The notes under the pieces: model-generated | What the model was told of the DNA's origin: nothing | Databases searched by the model: none | The model's input: the letters and a program-made list of their open reading frames with translations, nothing else | Origin: Onchocerca volvulus | Lineage: Eukaryota > Nematoda > Chromadorea > Rhabditida > Onchocercidae | Assembly: GCA_000499405.2 (NCBI GenBank) | Contig: HG738138.1 | Location: 18,701,753-18,765,752, forward strand | DNA length: 64,000 nt | Direction of reading: 5' to 3' | Shown here: positions 24,924 through 40,169 of the stretch, one piece after another | How the letters are laid out: each line of letters begins with the position of its first letter | Position numbering within the stretch: position 1 is the first letter of the stretch | Translations under genes and position numbers: made by a program

Positions 24924-27900
24924 TCCTTCTTTCCTTCCTTTAGAGGGTTAGTGAAGAGCACATTTTAGCTGCAAATAATAAATTTATCGATGATGCGGTG
25001 GGTTTTTTTCAAATAAGAAAAACTTAAAAATAGAAAGGATATTTAATCTTGAAATAAACAAATTTCAAAACAAAACTCGGGAATGACATGAAATTTTGCT
25101 TCGTTTATTGAACAAAAAACAAATAAGCATGGAGATGAAATCCAACACATGAAGAGCTAGTGGTAAAAGAGGAAATCATCGATGATTCATCCTTGGGCAG
25201 ATATGATTTGTTCGGGTCGTGCTGAATTTTGGTGCAAATGCGGTTGAAATTAGCTGCGAATCAGATAGTGCTATTTGCTGATTTTTGCTCCTCTCCCTCT
25301 CCTTCCTTCAATATTTCCGCAATTTTCCAGATTCTAGCCCTCTGAAGCCTTTAAATGTAATAATTTTTTTCTTGCGAATATATTCTATATCATATGTAGG
25401 CTGTGATAAAAGCTCGAAATCCAAAGACCTATCAAATCTGCTTCTCAGCATACTTTTCGAAATTTAACTTGTTTATTTCTGAAGAACTTTTATGATCCTA
25501 GGTCTTCGAAGACTAGTCTCCGAAATCTAAACATTCTTGGAATCTCTAGTAAATTATTTTTCTTTTATTAGGTTCAAATTACATCCAGTAGTCTTACTAT
25601 AAAATTCAATATTAAGTTAAAGTTAAGAGTTCACTTCCATTTAGAAAGAACTAGTAGGTAACACATATCAATCAATAACAATCATCCTAATTACAATAAG
25701 TTTCACTAATTTGTTTCAGAAAAATCATAGAAACTGCTGGGAAATATTATAATTAATGGATTTCAATAATGAAGGGTGTTTTTTGAAAATATCTTTAGGG
25801 ACTGAAATATAGTTGCAGCTACTGCAAAATCTATTAGCTTGTCTAATTTCTTGATGCTTGAATGCATCACAACACGCATCACCAACTTCAAAATCCTTCC
25901 ATCTGGCATTATAAGTCAATCGTGCCGTATAAAAAGTTTATCTTTTCTTTCAAACTCAAAAATTCACATTCCTTTTCCTCTAAGTTGATTTAGTCACCCA
26001 CTAAGAATTCCATAATTTAATTCGGTTTTTAAATTTACCACATGCTGTAAATAAGGGAATATGAAATTGGATAATAGAATCAATACCGGAAAGAAAGGTT
26101 GGCTTCTCACTGACTCATTCGTCTTTTTTTTTTTTTTTTTTAATTTAAAATTACAGCTGAGAAAGTGCAAATACTCGTTGTATCGTTTTAGGGGAATCAA
26201 GGTTTCGAAACTTTATAAAATAATGTTTGTTCAAACCTTTTCGTTAATAACAATTCATACATTTTAGTACATAAATTATTTTCTTCCTGTCAAGTGCCTG
26301 GAATCAATTTTGATACTTATTTTCTTTTAGTTTTCACTTTTTTTTTCTTTTTGTATTTTCTACATTTCTTTTATTTCATGTTTCATTGGGTTTGGGCTAA
26401 GATCGGAAATGCCAGAAATTTCTGAAGACGGTAAGAAATTCTAATGGACTACGCAGGCGATGAATTTAACTGCAGTGATAACTGAAAAGATGAATGAAAG
26501 AAATATCTCCTTTAAACAATCACTTCAGAAATCAAGCAGTGAGATTCTGAAGGACAGTCTAAAATATGTAACGATAAAGGATCATACAAATGACATCTAT
26601 TAATAGTTTTTCTTTCTTCCATTCTTGTTTTCATTTTCCCTTCCGGTCATGGCATACATTTCGTAAGACGTGGATAAAATGAACAAGGCTGTAAGATTTC
26701 TTACTTGGTCTCGGTTTTCCCCGGCGTTATGACAAGCGTGACAAGTCTCGAGATTTCTCTGGTCGTTGAGATTTTAAATTTCAGAATAATAAAAAACATT
26801 CGTTATGAAGGCCATATAAGTATTCGTAAGTCATGCATAAACTTTTCCTTAATAACTAGCTAATTTTGCATTTGGAAACAGCGACTGTTTGCCAAAAAAA
26901 AAAAAAAAAACGAATGTATCGAGACTATCAAAGATAGGAAAAAAATATGTTCCAGATAATGATTTCTCAGCTTGTTCTCTTTTAAAGTTTTAATAGTCGC
27001 TGATAACAATTATTAATGGTTGCAGTCTTATTTATAGGAATTGATTATTACTTTTGCACAAATATTTGTTTTAATTCCATTTGCAAATTGTGATTATAAT
27101 CGTATTCATAAATGAAACTGTAATAAAAACAATAATGATAAGTGACAAGTTAATTTGGGAATAAAAGTAAAGATTGCTATCAATATTCCGACATTACTAA
27201 TAGCAATTACTAAAGCAATTTTCTTTTCTGTTTCAGTGATGAATTGACAGTACGAAACGATAAAATCATTGAAATGAATTTTCTTCATAAATTATGCCAA
27301 ATTATGAATTTTGAGGAAGCATATAATACTCTAGTCTTTGCCTCTCAAGAGTGTTAGGTATATTCCATTGCGAAACCGTAGTTATATCAAAGTTATAGTA
27401 TTACATGTCATCTAATGAGTAAGATGTATCCTTCAATGAAATAGAAATCTCTATCGGTCAAAAATTGGGCTCTCTGCCATAGATATGCTTAGATGAAGAA
27501 GGAAATAAGGACAGCTAAGGGAATGAAATGACGCAAATAATCTTTTTATTAGCAAAGACTAATTTTTCTTGTCAGTTTGCAAAATGTTTAAATCAGTTTA
27601 AAGTAGTAGCACAGATGATGGGATAAGAAAGAGAAGGAAAGAGCAAGAAATGAAATAAACAGGCTGATTATTATCTAAGTGCCCAAAACTCATCCAGCAA
27701 CTAATAAACAGGGCAAATTTTCATCGAATTTGAGAAAGCAAATGGAATTGATCGTCGGTGGTAACAAACGAGAAGAGCAGGCAGGATCGAAGGAACAAGG
27801 GCGTAATAAATCAACGATGTGTTCACACGGCCTTGGTTCATTGACCATTGATCAAAGCCTGTAATTTAGGATAATGTGCAGATTACACAAAAAGAAGTGC

Positions 27901-28691
27901 CATTTGAGAGAAAAAGGGAAAATTCGAGAATTTCTAGTTAAGTGAATTTATTCTATCCCATAATCTCTGTGCGGATAAGTCATTTTTTTGGAAAAGCTTT
28001 GCTGCTTCGCAAAATAAAACAGGATTTAGATCTGAACAAAATTATACCGCTCACCGTCCTGTCATCATTTCAAATTAAAGAAGGAAAAATCAACACTCAG
28101 CATCAAAAAATCAAAAATATCATAACTATCATTTAGATTGCAAAATAAACATACTAGGAATGATTCATTTCAAAGCTAAATAGAAAAAGCTGGATCAATG
28201 CCCAATCATTGTCTGTCATTAGTTTGCATCCCAAATGATACTCTTGTAATTTCAATTTTGAAGTTTATTACTCAAAAAACTATTGTTTGATGTATACAAA
28301 AATTGATATTATAACAAGAAATCCATAAAAGAAGTAACCTCCCCCTCATAACGATAAAAGAAAGAACGATGTGTACATTTACATCGAATTATTTATCTCT
28401 TATCGAAATCGATTGTACCGTATGCGTTCCACATACACTATTATCAAAGTTGATGTTATATAAAGTGGATTTTCGGAAAATAAAGAAATTTCATACGAGA
28501 AAATAAACTTTGTAATATCAAAAACTCAAGTAAATTAGAGTTAAAATAATGCCAACGTGCAATGTGTTAAATGGAGAAAAAGAAGAAGCATGTTAAAGTG
28601 TTTAAAGTTTCTGTTCGTCTTAATTGCATTTTAACGATTATCATCAATGTTCAATGGTGATGCCATCCCTATGTAATTATAAAAGAACTAC

Positions 28692-29048
28692 TCAAGTAAT
28701 AGGCCTTCTCGCTACTATTCCAATCAATTCGTTGTTTAATTTACTAAACAATTTATCGACTAATCTAATCTTTATTTCTTGATTAATCTCTTCTAACATT
28801 CTACAACTTTTGATTATACAGCTGCAATATGTAGCACTGGTCTTGACGTAGTAGTTAACGTGAAGCATTTGAAAATTTTTGATGCGCAGCCAGTTTTGAT
28901 TAACGTTTAAAGTTGAACGTGAGTTGTTTATTTCACGAGTGTTTATAGGCCAGGAGGAGCTTATCAAGATGTGGGGTTCGAGATGAGTCTTGGTATTAGC
29001 GAGCTGATATGCCGTCTTGGATCTCTGGTACTCTTGATGCATTCTCAT
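28692..29048 (-). CDS. Unassigned ORF, head-to-head with the PP1 gene
   Basis: Open frame of 118 codons from the first ATG (29048) to TGA at 28692; the frame stays open upstream without Met to about 29180, where an in-frame TAA closes it. Composition is protein-like, with mixed polar residues and three cysteines in the second half, and is not low-complexity. I do not recognise a family. The upstream open part suggests either a 3' terminal exon of a spliced gene whose earlier exons I could not find, or a decayed copy. It lies entirely in the promoter region of the gsp-1-type gene, whose ATG is 168 bp away in the opposite direction. It could also be chance. Confidence 0.3.
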   Translation of the reverse strand: MRMHQEYQRSKTAYQLANTKTHLEPHILISSSWPINTREINNSRSTLNVNQNWLRIKNFQMLHVNYYVKTSATYCSCIIKSCRMLEEINQEIKIRLVDKLFSKLNNELIGIVARRPIT

Positions 29049-29216
29049 CAAGTTCTTTGTAGTATTATGACAAAGATATCCAGACACGGGAGCATTGTTA
29101 GGACGAGCATAGGCTTTCGATATATGTTCAAGTTGTGAATAATATTCGTATTTAGGTACGATATTGGGAAGGTGGTCTTATTAAGCTATTTATAGCAGCT
29201 GTAACATATTACAATT

Positions 29217-33113
<3,897 letters not shown>

Positions 33114-33296
33114 GTCGAAACATGACATGTAAATCGTATCTCTCTTCCACCTCTTTTTTTCCACCCATTCATTTTCGCTTCTTTATAACTTTCATTACCA
33201 TCATGAGAAAAGCACATCGAGCATTTTCCCGTGCAAAATTTCCTAGTGTAAATATTTCTGAAGAGACTAAATTCATTATTTTCATTTCTTTTGCAG

Positions 33297-33315
33297 ATTA
33301 TTCGCTTGTTCTTAA
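33297..33315 (+). other. gsp-1: Possible alternative last coding exon of the PP1 gene
   Basis: A strong acceptor (pyrimidine-rich, ending TTTTGCAG) precedes 33297. If the donor GTAAGT at 33110 is used, removing the stop TAA at 33111-33113, phase is kept and five residues (LFACS) follow the final lysine before a TAA at 33313. This isoform is inferred only from splice signals. Confidence 0.4.
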
Positions 33316-35122
33316 ATAATGTAAGGTTTTTAATTTCGCTGCATGATTTTCATTGATTTAGCATAAGTCTTTGTGATTTAGAAATTGTCAAGTCAGAGGA
33401 TAAGAAAACTGAGAAATACTTCTTCCATTATGTGGAAAATGAGGCTAAAACTTCAAAAAGTGATTAGTATATAAACGCAAACTAATAATGCGTAAAAATT
33501 AATGTGATTTCCGGTTTTATTTTTTGCCAGCTATTCTTGTACCTCCTCTGTTGTAATTCATGATTTTTACTATGTCAGCATTACATATCATTCAGTGAAG
33601 TTACTGTGGAAGGCGCAGTAGATGTAAAAATGGAAATTAAAAAAGTTTTAAAGGAATCAGAGTTTACGTTTTTGGGAAGATGAGTATGCTGAGTGAAAGA
33701 AATAACATGCATTGAAAGAAATGATCATTCATGGCATTACATTTTTAGCTAACAATTTCCATGAAGGATGCTGTTTCATGTAGTATCTATCTGCTCAAGA
33801 ATTGAAAATAAGCAGTAGATTCCTTCTTCTTTTTTATAGATTTTTGTTAAAATATATTCATTTTCGCAACTTTATATTGCTACTTCATTTCCTTGCACTT
33901 TTCTTACTTTTATATTCTAAGGCGAAACCGTGTCATAGTTCTCGGTGGAGCATTATTCAAATGCGATTTGATGTGTTTTCTTTATTTGTTAACCAGGAAG
34001 GGAATAAAATCTGTTTTGTATGATTGATTTTTTTGTATTTACCTAATTTCGGAAGACTTCAGTTTAAGGATTATTAGTTTATGAGTTTTTGCTGACCTGA
34101 AGGAAGTTGCGAACTCTTGAAAAAATCCATTGTAACTCTGATCTTTCCATAAATAGTTGCTTTGTAGAAGATCCATAGCTAAATTTATTACTTAAGCATA
34201 TAGAAAGGAATGCTAGTGACTGGCGTGAAATATCGACCTTTTTTATGTTGGAGTTTTCTGCGATCATTGGAGTTTTGTGATCACTGTTTTGTATCGCTTG
34301 CAAATGCGATTCACAAAAAGTTTCTCAAATATATATATCAACATCAATTTAATATCAAATGAACAAAGAATGATAAATATCAATTACTTATGACATGTAT
34401 ATGATATTGTAATTGATGCTGCACCAAGTGATAGTGAGGCACTCATGATGGTTTTTGAAGTAATTCTTCTGAAGTTATGTTTTAATATATATTGATGTTA
34501 CACCGGTATACTATAATACTGACTTGAAGGGATAGCGAATTCTAGTTTTTATTAGTATAAAAATATGAAAATAATATTTGAGAATGTTTTGTATTGAAAT
34601 TATCTAGATTCCCATTTTTTCTGCAAAGTTTTTAGGAAAGACTTCTAATAAATTTCCTTAAGGATTTCTTTCCCATTCTTGATCAAAAGATGTCGAATCC
34701 CTACTCTTTTAGACTTTCTTAGAATCAAGAGAAAGCAGGATAGACTGACCCATCAATGCTTGAGTCTTATATCACGCAAATCTAAGATACTTGATGGTTC
34801 CGAAGATTCTATAACTTGTGTTTGTTGTTGTAACTGAATCAGATTCATTCTGTGATGTTTGTCAATTGTTCTGGTAATAAACTGAAAATTAACTTATTAA
34901 AGAAATATGATAATTTTAGAGAAAAGACATTCCAAGAAATCAAATATTAGATGAAAGTGAATCATATTTTTCAAAGTTCCGAAAAGAATTGGAGTATTCT
35001 TTTATTTTTCACTGCTTCCTGTCTGGCATTTTACCAAAAAAAAAAAAAAAAAAAATGTAAAGACGAGAGTAAACTAGGGTGCGACTTAAATTAAAAAAAT
35101 TCAAATAATTAAAATGAACTTA
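33316..35122. other. 3' flank between convergent PP1 and transporter genes
   Basis: No coding exon supported. It contains the PP1 3' UTR, short AT repeats and an A run at about 35033-35055. The 73-74 codon ORFs here have no acceptor/donor context or recognisable similarity. Confidence 0.5.
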
Positions 35123-38100
35123 CTAGAGTATGACGATCGGAATTAACATTATAACAGCAAGGATGTAAAACGACAGTTGAGGTAAGAAATTGAGCGATAA
35201 TGGGAAAAGTGTATGAAATATTATGGCAGCTATTAAATTGCTGAGTGCTTCCGTTACCGCAAAGAGCGTAAACATGGAGCCTAAATTCAGAATTTAATGA
35301 ATGGCTTACAAACTTCGAGAAATTGAAATTTTATAATTGAAGTACTGGATTCTTTATTTTCACGTTTTTTACTTGATATCAATATGTGGGAATATGTTTT
35401 TGAGATGAGTATCTTGGCCTATGTCATTTCCAAAATGATGTCGAAATCACTTGTAAAAATTCAATCAAAACTGATTTATTTCAACTTTTAGTCATCTACA
35501 GCATGTCAGGATTCCATTTAAATAGTTCAAGCTTGCGCATAGGGATGATTTTGACGGAAATTTTTGATATGAAGTCCCTACTACAAATGCTTTTGTACAG
35601 ACATACATACCGTGATTTCTAAGCGGTACGATGTTAGCTGAGATTGCTCTCATACCAGAAGCAGCAAAACGTGCAAATGAGTCGAAAAGCATCACTAAAA
35701 AGAATGAAAGTTTTTATCAAGTCCTAAAATTTCAACCCCCTAATCAAAAAAAATTCGAAAAGTATGCCATTTACATCATTCCTTAGTTAGGACGACAGAT
35801 CAATCAACTAAGAATTACCATCAACCTACCAGACTGGCATCATATCTTTAGGTGACTAATCATGATACAAAATCCTAATGTTAGTAAACTAATGAAAGAA
35901 AATAACTAGATTCTCTTATCATGAAATCTAATCTAATCGAATTTTCTCTCATTATTCTGCAAAAACTCCAGAAAAATAATTCCAATAATTAATCTGTATA
36001 GCGTAAATTTGTAACAGCGATATTAGAGTAATGAGATCTAAATGAACACAAAAAAAAAAAAGAAAAAAAAAAGGAACAAAAACACTACACTAAAATTAAA
36101 TCTAACACAAAAATAATACAAAAAACCATCTAACATAAAAACGTAGATGGTGTGCTCCATGTAACAGCTAACCATAATCTACCCAGAGCTCTTGAAATCA
36201 CTCCAATAAGAGAAAGCGTCCGATCGGTGAAATTGTGTGTTCGTAATAATGGATAAATAAACAGTACCTATAAAGTTAGTGCAAATTATAAATCATATGA
36301 AAATTAACGAAATAAAAGATTGAAGAAATAAATATAAATTATAAAACTGACATTCGATTCAATAAACGAAAAACTTTCTGCTCCCATAAGTTACCACATT
36401 AAAATAATACGTGTTTTTAAAAATTTGAAGCCAGTTACATTTAACACTGCGAATCCTTGCGTGGGTCCTTTAAGGAATCCGTACAATTCAGCATCCCAAC
36501 CAAATCGGAATTTCAGATAATAGAATGAAATGTGAGTTGAACCTAAAAGCATTAAATATCAAAGCATCAAAAATTATTTGCCACCAAACACTAAAAAATT
36601 TTTTCAAAGTCTTGCATTTTTTTATTTTTCGGACGATGGCATGAAATCAAATGCAACGAGAGATGTAAGTAATCAGAAAGTAATCATTCAGTGTAACTGG
36701 TCAATCCTACAAGCAAAATAATGAGAACATATAAGAAACGCGCAAAACAGTCTTTTTTCAAGATGTGAACCTGAATCTCTAGAAAAATGTATTGATTAAT
36801 GGTCGAAATTTTGAAAAAAGATTGTTCTGAATAAACAAGGTTCTGTTTATTACTGACCTATAAATGTGAAAAAAGAAACAGCGAATGCTACGATCAAAGC
36901 TATGAAGGTACCAATTCTTTTCTGCTGCCACAACAATTTCTGCAATGTATTTAAGAGGCAATTATTGTCTCGCTTTTCTTGTCTCGATTCATTATTGTCT
37001 CGCTTTTCTCTAATTTTTTTACATCTGCATACAAATCCTAATGGCTAAAAAAAATTAGTGCTCAATTTTAGAGTCATACCTTCAATTGTACAAATTCAAC
37101 AAATTTCGTGGTTACTTTATCATCTCTATTAATGATCATTCAGCCAAACTACATGTTAATAGAGCCTTTTAAGATTTTTTTCATAGAGACTTTGATTTTG
37201 CAACCATATCTCATCAAATTGGAAATTTTTTTGCTCTTGCTCTCTTTAAATGAACTTATCGATTCAATTCATTTTCATCGTTTGGCACATGCTACATATC
37301 CAATCCACCATAATAATCTTAATGGCGCAGCACAATCATAACATCTATTTTTTTTCGACCGATCCAATTCTGTTCAAAAAACTTCAAGATGAATCTTATG
37401 CAAATTTTCTGAAGGATTTACTGATTTCTCTAACACTTGCAACTACAAATTTCCTAAATTTGACCAAATTGATTATCTCATCGTAAAATAAAACGATGAA
37501 TCCGATTGCTGCTATTAAATCTGCACCGAACAGATTTTCTTAAAAGATGTCCAACTCCCTTCAATTAGTGAACAGAAAATTGGCCAGCAAAATAATGTCG
37601 ATCCTTTTTTCAGTCCGTCATCAAATCGTTCTAGTCAAAATAGAAAAAAGAAATGCTAATCTCAAGCATCTCAAGCAATTTCGCAAAAATTCCTTTTCTC
37701 ATGTGAAATATTTCTTCATCACTTCATATTCGTATCTTTCGACACTATATCCATCCAACTTTTAGCGTAACGAAAATTTTCTCTTGAAGCTATTTAAGTT
37801 CCGGAATGTCATCTTTATGAATGGACAACAAATTCGAAATATGTATCTTTATCCAAAATTCTTTTCAGTTCAGATTACACATTTTCCGGATTAAAATCTT
37901 TATCAACTCTACAATTCACTGGTAATAATGAATGTTTTATGAAGGTAACTACTCAAAAAAATTATGGAAACACTATTAAAATTTTTCGATGCACAAATCT
38001 TTTCCTTTTTTTTCCCTTTCACGAAGTTATTACAACCATTTAAGCCTAAAAAGAACTAAATTTGGGATTTGAATTGTTTAGGCTGCATGACATTAACCCA

Positions 38101-40104
38101 AATGTTTTACAGTATAACGAATAGCAACTTCTTAGTAAATTTTTTACATCTTTTCTTCTTTCTGTTATGAGCCACATTAATATCTTCTGAACCATGTAGT
38201 TCCTAGCATCAAAAGTAGGAACTAGAGTGAATAATAAGGACGAGAATGTCTTTTTTTTAATTTATGGATTCGACAAGGATACACAACATTGACAAAGACT
38301 ATCATTTTTATCATTTCTATTATGTCTAAATAGACTGGAACAATTCTAACAAAATGAAAACTACTTACGACTAGATCGAATCCAAACATATCCCTTTTGT
38401 ATTCCATTTCAGTAGTGCTTCTACTTTCAGTAGTGTCTCTATTGTTCATGGATGGAAGAAAGAATACTGCCAAGAAACAAATAATATATATTAGGAGGAA
38501 TGCTATGAACAAACCAACAAATCCCCAAAATTTCAGCAAAAACGAGCATAAATAACCGATAGTGCCTGAAAGAATTTAAGATCTGGATAAAAACTGAAAT
38601 CTCGAAAGACCATATATTTTACCTCCAAAGCCAATAGCACCTTCCAAAATTGCGATGACTAGTGATCGACACTTTGGTGGATAACTGCGCACAGAATCAG
38701 TAGCATAAGCAAAGAATGATGAAAAAATGGACATATAGCCACCAAAAGCTGCGAAAAGCGCTTCACTTCCGACTAACCAATATACTGAAAGCTGAAACAT
38801 ACTCGACAAATTAAAGCCGTTATAGTTGTTAAAAAGCTATGAAGCGTTATATTTTTAGTCTGGCCAGTCTATAAATGAAGTATTATAAAATTGCTTGAAT
38901 ACTGGAGATTTTTTGAAGAGAAGTTAAATTGCTAACTTCCATATAATACGACTGCACTACCAATGAGACACCTTCAAGTATAAGTCCAATGAATGGTATT
39001 AATAAAGCCGTTTTTCGAGATTTCGTATCACTAAATCGTCCAATAAGTGCAGATGTAAAAAGTCCAAGTGAACAAATCGCAACACTGCTGAAAATTTTTT
39101 GAAATTATTGCAAATTTATCAATCATTAAAATATTCTGGTTAAAATATTCAGCTGTTTATGTTCCTGAAAGCACTTATATTCTGCATTCTGATTTTTTGC
39201 ATATAGAGTAACTTGACTTTATTCGCTTAATACTCGTATAATAAAATAAACAATCAAATGAACAGATTTACATGAATAGGAGTAAAAAAGTGAACCTCAA
39301 TAAAAGTATCCAATTCGCTATTGACTGCAATTCTGAATTAGATGAAATCTCACGGTGTGAGCAGTTCACACCAATACCTATTCGATCACCATATTGTAAG
39401 CATGCCTGAAAGTAACACAACAAAAATAACATGAAATAAATTTGATCCTAGCAATGGTCAAATAGATTCTGCTCATAGACTAATTAGATATATTTTCGAA
39501 GTTTATTAAAACAAAACCGATGAGTAAAATACGGCATAATCCAAGGTGATATGTTAAACATCACATTATCAATTAGAATGTTTACGAGAATTTCTGGAAT
39601 TGGAATGTATAAGTGGTGCTAAATAAAATTTGATATTAGTAGATTATCTTATCATATCACTTATAGGGATAATATCTGATAGATCCATAACTGTTATGAA
39701 TGATAAGACAATGTAATTATCTAACGCTCATTATCTTCAATTATTCTTCATAAAGACCTTTCATCCTGAAGAAGGACTGATCAGTAATGATTTTATTCTG
39801 TCCTACTTTTATGCGATTAATTAAGTAAAATATGTTCACTTCTTTTCTGAAGATTTTGGGATACATAAGCCTGATATCACTTAATACCAACTAGTACTAC
39901 CGCGGCAACTCAGTCGGGTCTCTCGGTAAAATAAAACAACAGAAGAATGAAAGAACTAACTTTCTGATAGACAAGTGATTGGAAAATCGGATAAAACATA
40001 AAGCTTGTGATGGAATATAAGCATAACGGCACATTAATCCGAATAGTTTTTAAAAACAGAAATTTGGCACTATAAGCCGTGGCATCAGTGGCTTCTGTCT
40101 CCAT
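35123..40104 (-). CDS. SLC46-type major facilitator transporter
   Basis: Multi-pass membrane transporter of 427 residues in ten exons: 39961-40104, 39296-39405, 38937-39087, 38623-38791, 38369-38565, 36858-36939, 36439-36542, 36183-36267, 35611-35694, 35123-35280; phases are consistent. TM1 ends PIFQSLVYQK; a Cys-containing lumenal loop follows (NCS N-glycosylation site); the MFS signature appears as GRFSDTKSRK; then ATDSVR, RSLVIAILEGAIGFGG and GYLCSFLL, typical of the SLC46 (proton-coupled folate transporter/thymic transporter) group. About 11-12 membrane helices can be counted, with a hydrophilic central loop at about residues 228-257. SLC46 proteins move folates or other small anionic or amphipathic molecules by proton coupling; the substrate here cannot be told. 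The last stop (TAG at 35123-35125) overlaps a GTAAGT donor, so a longer C-terminus is possible. It starts 65 bp after the stop of the membrane form of the gene upstream on the same strand. Confidence 0.88.
36961..37010. repeat. Tandem duplication of a 30-bp unit (about 1.7 copies)
   Basis: ATTATTGTCTCGCTTTTCT occurs twice 30 bp apart inside the long intron of the transporter gene. A simple local duplication. Confidence 0.8.
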
Positions 40105-40169
40105 CTCCAACGTATTTCAAGGTTAACAGTCGTATAAGAGAACTTGGAAAAAAAAAAGAAGTGGTACCT

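Larger units (their letters stand above)
21042..28691. other. Gene-poor region upstream of two divergent genes
   Basis: About 7.6 kb without a supported gene. It holds a PBX/MEIS-type site at 23094, an (ATGCC)n tract at 24634, two CT tracts near 24.8-24.9 kb and homopolymers at about 26124 and 26895. Chance ORFs of 60-79 codons lack splice context. It is the common 5' flank of the minus-strand PP1-docking gene and, further right, of the gsp-1-type gene. Confidence 0.5.

Noticed and set aside
27679..27864. 61-codon plus ORF
   Set aside because: Isolated, no splice context, no similarity recognised.
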